Below, piece by piece: positions 1 through 10,966 of a stretch of 64,000 nucleotides of DNA. Source of the DNA: Begonia masoniana (lineage: Eukaryota; Streptophyta; Magnoliopsida; Cucurbitales; Begoniaceae); assembly GCA_022432975.1 (NCBI GenBank), contig CM039505.1:19085716-19149715 (forward strand), in the 5' to 3' direction. The notes under the pieces are model-generated. The model did no database searches, was not told the origin of the DNA, and worked only from the letters and a program-made list of their open reading frames with translations. Every line of letters begins with the position of its first letter. Within the stretch, counting starts at the first letter, position 1. The position numbers were made by a program, and so were the translations under genes.

Positions 1-216
1 CTTCTTCTTATACCATCGTGATTGGCTTCTTAAAACCTCCCTTTTCATTCGTTTAATTCACTTGCTTCCACTACCAAAATTTCCTATTGGTTGATGACTA
101 CATTGACTTTTCAAACCTATACTTTTTTTTAAATTTTCAACTTCTCTTTTCTCTTCTCTATTTCACTTCAATGCACAACACAAGACTTGCATAATAAGAA
201 ATTCTCGGGTGTTACA
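1..216 (-). repeat. Element 1, 3' LTR (partial)
   Basis: On the minus strand the LTR begins TGTAACACCC at base 216, directly after the purine tract, and runs left out of the window. Bases 1-185 match 6024-6205 in the 5' LTR. The outermost 31 bases (186-216) do not match the corresponding end of the 5' LTR. Confidence 0.88.
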
Positions 217-711
217 ATCCACCCTCCTTACAAAAATTTTGTCCTCAAAATTTGCGTACCTGAATAGTTCTGGATAACGTTCCATCATGTCCTGTTGACG
301 CTCCCACGTTGCCTCCTCGATATTGTGGTTGTGCCACAGCACCTTCACCAGTGGAATGTCTTTGTTACGCAATTTCTTCACTTCATAATCTAATATTTCC
401 ACCGGTTTCTCCTCGTAGGATAATGTAGGTTGCACCTCGATCTCTTGGTGCACTACAACATGTGCTGGATCCCTCAAGCATTTCCGAAGCATCGATACAT
501 GGAATACATCGTGTACTCCCTCCATCGTAGCTGGCAACTCCAACTGATAGGCCGTCTTTCCCACTCGCTTCACAATCGGGAATGGACCAACATATCTCGG
601 ATTAAGCTTGCCCCGCTTTCCAAACCTCATAACACCCTTAAATGGCGAGATCTTCAGGAAAACCTCATCACCAACCGCAAACTCCAGCTCCCGCCTCCTA
701 CCATCTGCATA
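163..711 (-). pseudogene. Element 1 pol C-terminus (integrase C-terminal and chromodomain-like), out of frame
   Basis: This stretch continues the polyprotein after a one-base frameshift at a run of seven T (714-720). It encodes the integrase C-terminal region (motifs KLNPRYVGPFPI and FHVSMLRKCL) and a chromodomain-like tail (VKVLWHNHNIEEATWERQQD). The frame has no stop before the purine tract. It reads through the tract and about 50 bases into the 3' LTR, ending at 163. Chromodomains of plant gypsy elements are thought to steer integration to particular chromatin; that role is family knowledge, not visible here. Confidence 0.85.
217..229 (-). promoter_or_regulatory. Element 1 polypurine tract
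   Basis: The minus strand reads AAGGAGGGTGGAT immediately before the LTR start TGTAACACCC. This is the expected primer for plus-strand DNA synthesis. The same tract, with small changes, precedes the 3' LTRs of elements 2 and 6. Confidence 0.85.
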
Positions 712-3700
712 GCTTTTTTTGGCGACTCTGAGCTGTTAAAATACGCTGCCGAATAAATTGGATCTTATCCGTAGTTTGCTGTATAATGTCTGGGCCAATT
801 AAATTAGATTCTCCGACCTCGTCCCAATAAAGAGGCGATCTGCACTTCCTTCCATATAGAGCCTCGTATGGAGCCATACCAATAGTGTCCTGATAACTAT
901 TGTTATACGAGAACTCTACCAAAGGCAGATACCTACACCAGGAACCCTGAAACTCCAATACACAAGCTCGTAACATATCCTCAAGTGTCTGAATAGTACG
1001 CTCAGATTGTCCGTCCGTCTGAGGATGAAACGCTGTACTGAAGTTCAATCGAGTCCCCATCGCTTTATGCAAACTTTTCCAAAAATTAGATGTGAACCTC
1101 GGGTCCCTGTCCGACACAATGGAAATCGGAACACCATGTAATCTCACAATCTCCTGAATATATAGTTCAGCAAATCGATCCATACTATAAGTCATCTTCA
1201 CCGGTAGGAAATGAGCTGACTTCGTTAACCGATCTACAATCACCCATATGCCGTCAAAACCCCTCGTCGTCCTTGGCAAACCGACAACGAAGTCCATAGA
1301 AATCTGATCCCACTTCCATTCAGGAACCGGCAAAGGCTGTAATTTTCCAGCAGGTCTCTGATGTTCTGCTTTCACTTGCTGACAAATCAAGCACGTTTCA
1401 ACAAATTCAGCTACGGACTTCTTCATACCTGGCCACCAGTAATGCTGCTTAAGATCTCTGTACATCTTTGTACTGCCAGGATGAATCGAAAACCTTGAAG
1501 AGTGGGCTTCAGCTAGAATCTCCTTCCGAAGCTGCTCATTACTCGGAACATACCATCTATTACGAAACTTCAGAATACCGTCATTTGAGTAGCTGAACTC
1601 AGTCCGATCATCAGATATCATACTCAGCTTAAATTTATTACATTCCAAATCGTCTTGCTGAGCTTCTCGGATCTTCTCCAAGATTGTAGGCTTCAGTGAT
1701 AAATCCGATAATACCGCAGTCAAGTTCGAAACCAACTCCAGATCAAATTTCTGAACCTCGGATTTCAACTGTCCAGACATACCAGCCTCCAAAGCTGAAA
1801 CTGAAGTCGATACTCGGCTCAAGGCATCTGCAACCACATTGGCTTTACCGGGGTGGTATTTGATTTCCAAATCATAATCTTTCACGAACTCTAACCACCG
1901 CCGCTGCCTCATATTAAGCTCCTTTTGAGTGAAGATATACTTCAGACTTTTATGATCTGAATATACCTCACACTGCTGACCATAAAGGTAATGCCTCCAG
2001 ATCTTTAAAGCAAAGACCACTGCTGCTAACTCCAGGTCATGGGTCGGATAGTTCTTTTCGTACGGCTTAAGCTGCCTCGAAGCATAGGCAATCACCTTAT
2101 CCTTCTGCATCAGCACACAACCCAAACCAATCTGAGAGGCATCACAATAAATGCAGAATTTCTCCTCGGCCACTGGCAACGTCAGAATCGGGGCTGTCGT
2201 CAACTTTTGCTTCAATGTCTGAAAGCTTAGTTCACATTCTTCAGACCACTCATACTTTACATCTTTCCTGGTCAAGCGAGTCATCGGTGCTGCTATTTTA
2301 GAAAACCCTTCAATAAACCTTCTATAATAACCAGCTAATCCCAGAAAACTCCGAATCTCACTGACATTCTTTGGCTGAGGCCAATCATTAATCGACTGAA
2401 TCTTGGCCGGATCCACCGATATACCACCACTACTAATCACATGGCCAAGAAAATGCACTTCTGTCAACCAAAATTCACATTTTGAAAACTTGGCGTATAA
2501 CTGATGCTGCTTCAAAATTTCCAGAACAATCCGCAAATGCTCCTTATGCTCCTCTTCATCACGCGAATAAATCAGAATATCGTCGATAAACACTATCACA
2601 AATCTATCGAGATACTCGTGAAATACTCGATTCATTAAATCCATGAACGCCGCTGGAGCATTCGTCAGTCCAAACGACATAACCAGGAACTCATAATGTC
2701 CATACCGAGTCCTGAAAGCCGTCTTCGGAATATCCTGCGATCTGACCTTTAATTGATAGTACCCCGACCTCAAATCAATTTTAGAAAATACCCTGGCTCC
2801 TTGCAACTGATCAAATAGGTCGTCTATCCTTGGCAACGGATATTTATTTTTAACAGTCAGCTTGTTTAATTCCCGGTAGTCAATACACATACGAAGCGAC
2901 CCGTCTTTCTTTTTGACAAACAACACGGGCGCTCCCCAAGGTGAAAAACTAGGGCGTATAAAGCCCTTATCGACCAACTCCTCTAACTGCTTTTTCAATT
3001 CTTTTAACTCCGGAAGAGCTAACCTGTAAGGATTCTTCGAAACAGGCTCGGCTCCAGGATATGTATCAATCACGAATTCGATTTCCCGGTCCGGAGGTAG
3101 ACCAGGCAAATCATCCAGGAACACTTCAGGAAAATCACGAACTACAACTATATCCTGAGGTTTTACTTCTACGACAGCATGAAAATCTACTATGGTTGCA
3201 AGAAAACAAACATACTCACCCATAATAGATCTCCTCGCATCCATCGGTGCCATGACTGAAAGCTTCTTTACGTTCTTCAAAACTTGAAAAGAAAATTTTT
3301 CACTATCCGGAGGTTGGAAATTTACAATCCCTGCTCTGCAATCAATCGTCGCATGGTGTTGAAACAGCCAGTCCATACCAAGTATCACATCATACCCGGT
3401 TATCCCCACAACAATTAAATCAGCAGGTAAACCTTTCCTTCCAACCATCACCAAACTGTTAGAAACTATCTGCTCAGAATGCAGATACTCGCCAGATGGT
3501 AACTTTACATCATAAAAACATTTAGCCGGACTCACTTCCATATTCACTTTCACCACAAATGCAGTTGCCACAAAGGAATGAGAAGCACCTGAGTCTATTA
3601 AAGTAAATGCGGGCACTGAATTTACAAACACGGTACCTGAGATCACTGCAGAACGATCCTCATCATCAGGCTCTATCATGGCAAAAATTCGAGGCATGGC

Positions 3701-4753
3701 TTTAACTGGACCTTTCTTTTCTGTCGGGCAATTGGTAATTGTATGTCCTGTTTGATTGCACTTAAAACATCGCATGACTCTTGGCTTTGTACACTCACGG
3801 GAAATATGACCAGTTTCGAGACAATTGTAACATTTTCCATCATATTGCCCACAATCTCCGGGGTGCGATTTCTGACATTTAGGACACTGTGGAAACCTTC
3901 TCCTCTGCGGTTGCTGTTGTTGTTGCTGTGGCTTTTTACCTCCACGCTGATCATTTACATTCCCTCCCGGTCGCTTGGTCCCCTGTTGCTGAGAAGAAGA
4001 CCCGCCTCTATTAAACTGGGCTGTGATTTCTCTGAACATTCTTTTCGGGTTTTCAGCAGATCTGGTTAACTTTTCAGCAGCTTCCTCAACTTCTAATGCC
4101 TTCGCTACCACTTCTGTAAATGAGCTTCTCGTAATTCCGAAAGTCTTCACTAGCATATAGATCTCGGGTTTCAAGCCCTGCACAAACTGAAAGATCTTGT
4201 CTTCTTCCCTACTGATCATGTGACTGGCAAACCGAGACAACAGTTCAAACTGCTCAATATAATCCCCCACTGATCCCGTCTGCTTCAGTGCCATAAATTC
4301 CATCCTCTTTGCAGCCTGAGCTGTCTGGTTGTAATATTTGTCGAAGAACAAGTCTTTGAACTCTTTCCAGGTTAGACTTTGAGGACCCAGAGTAGACTCC
4401 ACCATTTCCCACCAACTCTGAGCATTGTTGATCAAATGGAAGGTAGCACATTTCACTTTGTTTGCTTCCTCGACCTCGGCAACTTTAAACATATTCTCAA
4501 TTGTATGAATCCACCTATCTGCAGCTGTTGGATCTGTCAATCGGCCTTCGAATGCCGGAGGATTCAGCCTCCGAAACCTGTCCCCACTAGCACCAGCTCC
4601 AACCATTCCCGGTCCTCCCTGTCCGATCAAAGATCCAAATAGCTCAGCTTGTCTGGTAACTAGATCCGCAAGTTGCTTAACAGATTCCTCGAGTGGGTTT
4701 CTGGGCAGTTCAGGTTCATTTCGAGGTCTCCCGGGCCGTCTAGGGTTCTGCAT
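698..4753 (-). CDS. gag-pol: Element 1 gag-pol polyprotein (gag, protease, RT, RNase H, integrase)
   Basis: The 1,351-residue frame starts with a gag capsid region (about 50-230), followed by CCHC zinc knuckles at 308-321 and 329-342. The aspartic protease has its DSG at about 387-389. The RT has its FIDD active site at about 722-725 and a typical fingers/palm order. RNase H begins near the CDAS motif (about 868). The integrase has an HHCC zinc region (about 1085-1125) and a catalytic triad at about D1154, D1215 and E1251 (D-35-E). No in-frame stop interrupts it. It ends early only because an extra A in a homopolymer near codon 1345 shifts the frame into a stop at 698. The ATG at 4753 lies just downstream of the 5' LTR and primer site, as expected. 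Apart from that shift the copy looks capable of encoding all enzymes. Confidence 0.92.
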   Translation of the reverse strand: MQNPRRPGRPRNEPELPRNPLEESVKQLADLVTRQAELFGSLIGQGGPGMVGAGASGDRFRRLNPPAFEGRLTDPTAADRWIHTIENMFKVAEVEEANKVKCATFHLINNAQSWWEMVESTLGPQSLTWKEFKDLFFDKYYNQTAQAAKRMEFMALKQTGSVGDYIEQFELLSRFASHMISREEDKIFQFVQGLKPEIYMLVKTFGITRSSFTEVVAKALEVEEAAEKLTRSAENPKRMFREITAQFNRGGSSSQQQGTKRPGGNVNDQRGGKKPQQQQQQPQRRRFPQCPKCQKSHPGDCGQYDGKCYNCLETGHISRECTKPRVMRCFKCNQTGHTITNCPTEKKGPVKAMPRIFAMIEPDDEDRSAVISGTVFVNSVPAFTLIDSGASHSFVATAFVVKVNMEVSPAKCFYDVKLPSGEYLHSEQIVSNSLVMVGRKGLPADLIVVGITGYDVILGMDWLFQHHATIDCRAGIVNFQPPDSEKFSFQVLKNVKKLSVMAPMDARRSIMGEYVCFLATIVDFHAVVEVKPQDIVVVRDFPEVFLDDLPGLPPDREIEFVIDTYPGAEPVSKNPYRLALPELKELKKQLEELVDKGFIRPSFSPWGAPVLFVKKKDGSLRMCIDYRELNKLTVKNKYPLPRIDDLFDQLQGARVFSKIDLRSGYYQLKVRSQDIPKTAFRTRYGHYEFLVMSFGLTNAPAAFMDLMNRVFHEYLDRFVIVFIDDILIYSRDEEEHKEHLRIVLEILKQHQLYAKFSKCEFWLTEVHFLGHVISSGGISVDPAKIQSINDWPQPKNVSEIRSFLGLAGYYRRFIEGFSKIAAPMTRLTRKDVKYEWSEECELSFQTLKQKLTTAPILTLPVAEEKFCIYCDASQIGLGCVLMQKDKVIAYASRQLKPYEKNYPTHDLELAAVVFALKIWRHYLYGQQCEVYSDHKSLKYIFTQKELNMRQRRWLEFVKDYDLEIKYHPGKANVVADALSRVSTSVSALEAGMSGQLKSEVQKFDLELVSNLTAVLSDLSLKPTILEKIREAQQDDLECNKFKLSMISDDRTEFSYSNDGILKFRNRWYVPSNEQLRKEILAEAHSSRFSIHPGSTKMYRDLKQHYWWPGMKKSVAEFVETCLICQQVKAEHQRPAGKLQPLPVPEWKWDQISMDFVVGLPRTTRGFDGIWVIVDRLTKSAHFLPVKMTYSMDRFAELYIQEIVRLHGVPISIVSDRDPRFTSNFWKSLHKAMGTRLNFSTAFHPQTDGQSERTIQTLEDMLRACVLEFQGSWCRYLPLVEFSYNNSYQDTIGMAPYEALYGRKCRSPLYWDEVGESNLIGPDIIQQTTDKIQFIRQRILTAQSRQKKLCRW

Positions 4754-4892
4754 CTTAACTTAATCCTGCACCAATTTAAAATAATCTAACTTAGATATAA
4801 ACTAACTAAAGAAAGAATACTTACAGTCGGTGAAGCACGTTGCACGACGGCCGGCATTGTCGGGTAATTCTTTGAACGTTTCGACCACTAAT

Positions 4893-4904
4893 GCTCTGAT
4901 ACCA
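4893..4904 (-). promoter_or_regulatory. Element 1 primer binding site (tRNA-iMet)
   Basis: The minus strand reads TGGTATCAGAGC three bases inside the 5' LTR. It is complementary to the 3' end of initiator Met-tRNA, the usual minus-strand primer for plant LTR elements. Confidence 0.9.
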
Positions 4905-4907
4905 ACT

Positions 4908-6372
4908 TGTAACGCCCCCGAACCCGCCCTGGCTCGGTACGCTACTTTGCTAACCAATGCTATTAACCGTACCTAGCGTGCTATACATGATGCATGCTTC
5001 AAATATGCTAAACCACACGAATCAACAACACAACGCAACCCGAAATAGACAACCCTACCGTTCTATGGTGTAGGCCCGAAGGCGAAGAGATAGCTACCAC
5101 TACTTACCTGATTGCTCGGCTTCCACTTGCTTCCTTTTACCGTCCGAATCACTCGTCCAACGACCTAAATAATGAAACTTAATTTAATAAGTTATAAATA
5201 TAAATCTAAAAATATTCTTAAACCTAAAACTAATCAACAACTAAACACCTTTCACACCTAAACACCTAAACCCGGTTTTTGCACAAGTTTGACCGTTAAA
5301 CTTCAAACGGTCATAACTCCCTCGTTTTTCAACGGAATTCGACGTGCCACCCCAACTCGGAAAGCTCTAAACGTCTACTATCCATTGAAATGCTTGAATT
5401 AACCAAATAAATCATTTAGCCAATCCGAAATGCACAAAGACAGATTCGGCCATCAAACGTATAAAACCGGTTTTTTTACCGAATTTACTTCCAATCTTTA
5501 ATCTAACTCCATAAATCACCTAAACTAATCCAACCAACAACTAAATCATCAAAAGTGGAAAGAAAACAAGAATTGGAACCCCAATTTTCGGACTCCATGG
5601 TTAGGGTTTTCCAAACCCTAACCAAATCCCTCAAAACTACCCTAAAAACACATAAAACCTTCATCCAACCATACATAAACTAAAACCCAACAAAAATTAC
5701 CTTAGATTGGCTTGAGAAAATGAAGAGAAGAGAGGGAGGGCGTCGGCTATGGAGGAGAAGGGAGAGAAATCGATGAAGAAGAAGAAAATGAATGAAAAAC
5801 CACCTTTTTCTCTTTTTATTTATTCATTCATTTAATAACCATTTAATAACCAAGTAAATTTACCACAAAGCCCTCCCCTTAAATCACTTAATCCAACGCC
5901 AAATCACATTAAATCATCACCTTTTCATTCATTTCTTTTTCACACAATTTTACAAAAATTTGATTGGTTGAAAGAATTTGACTTTTCAAACCTCCAATGT
6001 TTGAATTGTCAACACCCTTCCCTTCTTCTTATACCATCGTGATTGGCTTCTTAAAACCTCCCTTTTCATTCGTTTAATTCACTTGCTTCCACTACCAAAA
6101 TTTCCTATTGGTTGATGACTACATTGACTTTTCAAACCTATACTTTTTTTTAAATTTTCAACTTCTCTTTTCTCTTCTCTATTTCACTTCAATGCACAAC
6201 ACAAGCTTCTGGGCCTTGGGTACTTGTCCCTGAGGTCCCAGGTTCGAGTGGGGGGGGAGGCAAAAACCCACTGCAGGGGGTGGGAAGGTCGTGAGTACGG
6301 CTTCTGGGCCCCGCTGGGTCCTGGGTCTGGGCCTGAGGGCTGCGGGCTCGGGCCGGGGCTGTGGTCGTTACA
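4908..6372 (-). repeat. Element 1, 5' LTR
   Basis: It is bounded on the plus strand by TGTAACGCCCCC at 4908 and GGTCGTTACA at 6372, with TG/CA ends in both orientations. It is about 1,465 bases long. A seven-base-pair hairpin (GACCGTT at 5291-5297 with AACGGTC at 5306-5312) lies about 385 bases from its 3' end. The outermost 167 bases are GC-rich and unlike the 3' LTR (separate entry). Confidence 0.85.
6206..6372 (-). repeat. GC-rich, non-matching head of the element 1 5' LTR
   Basis: The two LTRs match up to 6205, after which this copy carries about 167 bases of unrelated, very GC-rich sequence ending GTCGTTACA. It contains AGGTCCCAGGTTCGAGTG, close to a tRNA-type B box (GGTTCGANTCC), so a tRNA-derived SINE fragment is possible. 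No A box or poly-A tail is clear. The other reading is an LTR head from a different family, since the minus strand starts TGTAACGACC like the Cassandra and element 5 ends. I cannot decide between these. Confidence 0.5.
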
Positions 6373-7146
6373 ATAATGCAAAGAAGACTTAGAATCAGTT
6401 TGATATTGTTGTAGCTTTTTTAATAATCACTGTTAATTGTGCTTTTAAAACAATCAATTCGTAAGATAAACAAATACCAAAAGCTAGGTATTGCAACTAG
6501 TCAAAATCAACTTTCAAAAAAGCTGAAATTTTTTGTTTTGCTAGACACTAAAATAGAATCAAATTGTCAAATAAACACTTTTGACCCAACAACCACAAAT
6601 GAGGCATTTATTCTCAATATTCGGGTTTTTCGTCGTTAGATGAAGAGAGATGTTATGAAAAAATTTGATAATAAAAAAATGAGGATCAAGAGATATTTTT
6701 AGAATTATGATGAAAGAATATGTTTAACCTATGATACCTTAACGTCAACTAATCAAATAAGTTTTTTTTTTTTTTTTTTAATTTATTTATTATTATTATA
6801 CATTATATTGATTTAAAATAAGATTTGTGTAAACGTATTATTTCTTTTACTATAATTGAATCTACTCATACATGTAATGTTAGTGGACTCGGAACTTAAT
6901 AGTTGAAACTAAAATATATTGTTTTGATTTTAGATGATGCCTCTAATAATAATGTTGTCAAAAGATATTTGAGTCGTTCTATTCTATCGTCATTAGGATT
7001 ATATTTTCGTATTCGTTGCTATGCACATTTTTTTTTTTAAATTTAATTGTATAAGATGGTTAAAATATTTTAGTACATTCAATTTCAAAAGTTAGGAATA
7101 TATTTTATAATATTAATTCGTCTAAAGTAGACACAAATTATCTAGG
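6373..7146. other. AT-rich intergenic stretch
   Basis: No gene or repeat structure is recognised. It contains homopolymer T runs and no long open frame. Confidence 0.5.
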
Positions 7147-8123
7147 AAGGGACCATCTTCTGGAGCTGCAAACAGCCCTGGGACAGGAACTACGATTGGC
7201 TCCTCACCAAACTCTCAACCATCATCAACTCATACCCCTGGTGATGGACTTGCTGCAGCTACTAACATTCAGAACGTAACTGGAATTCCAAAGAGTTTAA
7301 CGATCTATGGTACGGAGGGAGCTGGTGGTCTTGTATCATCCACAAATTCTGCAAATTTCTTCATTTTGAGGGATGGGGATCAACTCTTCCATTTCATACA
7401 ATGTCTTGATATCAATCCGTTCCATAGATATAAACTGAGCAAGTTTCCAGTATTTATCATTCTTAAATATAGAATACTGAATAATATAATTTTGATGGTA
7501 TAGTAAGTATAGAATACTGTATTTTTGGTCTCTTAGATCGGACATATTGTATTTTGTTGTTTCCTGTCAAAATACACTATAATGTTGCATCTTTAATTGC
7601 AGGATGACATGGATCATTTTGGAGATATTGGGTGTTTGGAGGACAATGTCGAATCATTTCTATCCTCTGATGATCATGATGGAAGGGATTTGTTTGGCCC
7701 ACTAAAACGGAATCCTTCGGAACATGCAGCTGAAAATTCAAAGGGTAACATATGGTAAACAAAAGTTATACGCCACATAAATTAAAGCACTGACTTAGAT
7801 TTATTCACGTTTCAGGCTTTTCCTTCGATGAAGTTGTTTCCATACGTAAAAGCAATAGCAAAGTCGTTTGCTGTCATTTCTCTTCAGACGGGAAGTTAGT
7901 GGCCAGTGCTGGACATGATAAAAAGGTGTAGTGGAAAACACTCCTAATATTAGTACTACTTATTTGTAGTAAGGTTTGATGTTGTATTCATCAAATAGAA
8001 AATATGGGTTGGTCTTTATGATATCTTCCAATCAAGATATTTGCAATTCTCAAGTATTATTTCTCAGATAGAAATTATGGGTTATTTGTAATTCTTTAAA
8101 TTCACATCATTAGGTTGTTCTCA

Positions 8124-8337
8124 TTGAGATTTCAGCGGTGAGAATCCTGTAGATCGCCGGAGATGAAGAATTAAGAGAAGCAAGAGAATGGCGGCAACAA
8201 CACAAGGATTTCACTACAACAGGTATTACAAATATACAGCTAGCAATTAATGAATGAAAAGACATAAGCTATAGTTGTAACTAAATAGAGCTACCTAGAA
8301 TAACAAAACTAACTAGAATTGAATAGTTATGCTAATA
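8124..8337 (-). repeat. Copia element, 3' LTR
   Basis: About 214 bases, nearly the same as 12887-13100 with scattered substitutions and small indels. On the minus strand it starts about TATTAGCATAAC and ends GAAATCTCA. Confidence 0.82.
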
Positions 8338-8470
8338 GCCCCCCTCAAGATCAAGGTCGTAGGCCGAAGATCTTGGAAAGGAACAGTGAGAACGTTGCCG
8401 GAGGTAGAGGTTTGGTGAGAGCATCAGCGAGTTGGTTAGCCGATGGAGTAAATGTGACCACTAATGTCTT

Positions 8471-9367
8471 CTATAACACATTTTTCTGTACAAAATGAAA
8501 ATCGATCTCTACATGTTTGAACTTTGAGTGCAAAACTGGATTAGAGGCAAGGTATGTTGCACGCAAGTTATCGCAAAGGATTAGAGGAATTGTGAGAGAG
8601 ACGACGCTTATTTCTTTCTGTAGGGACTGTAACCATAAGACTTCAGCAGCACCATTCGCAATACTGCAATACTCAGATTCCGTGCTGGAGGGGGATACCA
8701 CTTTCTGTTTGGTGGAGGACCAAGAGATAAGATTTGCAACCAGAAAAATACAGAAACCACTTATGCTCTTGCAGTCATTGGGGCAGGAGGCCCAGTCCGC
8801 ATCGGTGTAGCAAGTTAAGGCTAAAGAAGCTGATGGTGTAAAGGAAATACCGAGAGTTAAGGTACCTTGAAGGTATTGCAGAATTCGTTTGACTGCTTGC
8901 CAGTGAGTCTCAGATGGAGCATGCATGAAATGGGAGACTTTGTTGACAGCAAAAGCAATATCAGGACGCGTAAGACAGTAATACTGAATACCACCAACTA
9001 TGTTGCGATATAGAAAACCATCAGGTAGAGGGGTACCTGAGTGTAGGGATAGGATTGGTCCAACCACCATGGGGGTTGGAACCGGTTTGCAAGACCCCAT
9101 ATTGGCCTTGTGTAGTAACTCAGATATATATTGCGATTGGGAGAGAGTCATACCAGTTAGTATTTGAGTGACTGAGATGCCGAGAAAGTATGATAGTGGG
9201 CCAAGATCTCGGACTTTAAACTGTGAATGTAGATATGCTAATAGCTGTCGATGAGAGTAGCAGAATCGCCGGTCAAAATAATGTCATCCACGTACACAAG
9301 CATAATGATAATGGATGAGGATGTATGGCGGTCAGAGAGATGAGTCAGACTTAGAGGCTGAGAACCC
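8471..9367 (-). pseudogene. Copia RT C-terminus and RNase H
   Basis: The frame ending at 8471 (226 codons) holds the copia RT/RNase H connection: the region around TRPDIAFAVNKVSHFM, the RNase H aspartate motif CYTDADWA, and SSTESEY. The RT active-site segment (YVDDIIL, about 9260-9310) lies upstream in another frame, separated by frameshifts near 9150-9370. The C-terminal KHVEIDFHFV motif is present. Confidence 0.85.
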
Positions 9368-10966
9368 CTAATTAATTAATGCAGTGTATAATTTGGTGTA
9401 CCAAGCTCTTGGAGATTGCATGAGTCCATAGATAGCTTTATTGAAGGAACATACAGCCGACAGAGACGTCGAGTCGATGAAACCGGGAGGTTGCTGCATG
9501 TAAACCTGCTCGGTCAAATCTCTGTGTATGAAGGCATTATTGATATCGAGCTGTCTGATAATCCAACGAAAAGAAACAGCTAAGGAGAGCACTGTCCGAA
9601 CGAAAGTCGGTTTGACTACCGGACTGAAGGTTTCATCGTAATCCACACCTTCTGTCTGATCATAACTTTTGGCTATAAGTTGAGCCTTATACCGAGACAC
9701 TGTCCCATCAGGGTTTAATTTGGTCTTGAAGACCCATTTGCAGCCAATGAGTTTAGCACCTATTGGAAGAGGAACTAATGACCAAGTGTTGGTTTCCCAG
9801 AGAGCAGATATTTCTTCTTGCATGGCATGAAGCCAGTGAGGGTGTTTGGCAGCTTGGCTAAAAGTTTTGGGTTCAAGTGCAGGCCCAAGTAGGAAAGCTT
9901 TTGGCTTAAAAACACCAAATTTAGCTCGGGTTGTCATTAGGTGAGTGTTGGAAGCAATCAGGTTGGGTATTGGAGAAGGTGGGGATTCATGTGGGGAAGA
10001 GGGGAGCAGGTTAGTGTTTGAGGGAGGAGAGGAAGATGAGGCGGGAAAAGGAGGATCTAAAGGAGATGGTGAAGGTAGTGGTATTATGGGAAGTGATGAA
10101 GGTGAGGCGTGTGGGAAGAGATGGATGATAAGGTATGGAGGGGATTTGTAAAGTGAAAGGGTGGGGTCCAGAGACGGGTTTGGTGTGTGCAGAGTACGGA
10201 AATTGGGACTCCACGAATGTGACACGACGAGAGACATAGAGTTTGTGAGATTTTGGGTCGAGACAGAAGTAGCCTTTGTGGTGGGGATTGGGACCTAGGA
10301 AGACGCAAGGTAGAGATCGAGGTTGGAGTTTATGTTGATTGAAAGGCTGAAGAATAGGAAAACAGAGACAACCAAAAACACGAAGAGAGGCGTAATCTGG
10401 AAGTTTGTTGAACAAGCATTGAAAAGGCGACTTGTGACGGAGGACGGGGGTAGAGAGTAAATTTATGTAGTGTCCCCTTTGTTTCTTCGCTTCGAACACT
10501 CTTGCCCTCGGATTGTTTGTTCTGTGATTTTCCTGAGTGTTATATGTTTCTTTAAATGGATTTTCAACAATTTAGACTTTAGTTTTAAAGCATAAAAAAA
10601 AATAAAATTTAATCATGGTCAGTAAAATGAAATTTTTTTATGGTAATTTCAAGGAATAGGACTAGAGGACGCTACAATTTATCAGAGTAGTAGCAGTGGT
10701 AAAGGCGTAAGTTCAGAAGTAATGAGGAACCGAGGAATGAAAAAGCAGAGCAAGACCAGTTTGAACAACATGATGATTTTTTCGTTCGACTCTACCATTT
10801 TGATTTGAACTATAAGGACAAGAAATTCGATGGTGAATGCCAAGAGATCTAAATAGAGGAGTGAGAGACTGAAATTCGCCACCCCAGTCGGATTAGATAA
10901 CTTTGATTTTAGCATTAAATTGAGTATTAACAAATTGGTAGAAATGCTCAAAAGTGTGGTAGACAT
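9368..10966 (-). pseudogene. Copia integrase C-terminus and RT N-terminus
   Basis: Frames at 10682-10966, 10011-10499 and 9368-10237 together cover the end of integrase, the region after it (FGCLCFP, KGYFCLDP) and RT fingers/palm (CKWVFKTKLNPDGT, VDYDETFSPV, LDINNAFIHRDL). They are in different frames. About 175 bases of AT-rich sequence at roughly 10,500-10,675 do not look like copia coding sequence and split the integrase end. Confidence 0.82.

Larger units (their letters stand above)
1..6372 (-). mobile_element. Ty3/gypsy LTR retrotransposon, element 1 (3' LTR cut by window edge)
   Basis: Read on the minus strand, the order is 5' LTR (4908-6372), tRNA-Met primer site, gag-pol polyprotein, purine tract and 3' LTR (running off the left edge at base 1). 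Domain order gag, protease, RT, RNase H, integrase is that of Ty3/gypsy (Metaviridae). The chromodomain-like C-terminus suggests a Tekay/Del-type chromovirus, which is an inference from the motif rather than a tree. The 185 bases shared by the two LTRs look identical by eye, so the insertion appears young. The only coding break is one homopolymer frameshift. The target-site duplication cannot be checked because the left end is outside the window. Confidence 0.9.

Noticed and set aside
6206..6372. tRNA gene
   Set aside because: A B-box-like GGTTCGAG is present but there is no cloverleaf, A box or anticodon arm that I can fold.
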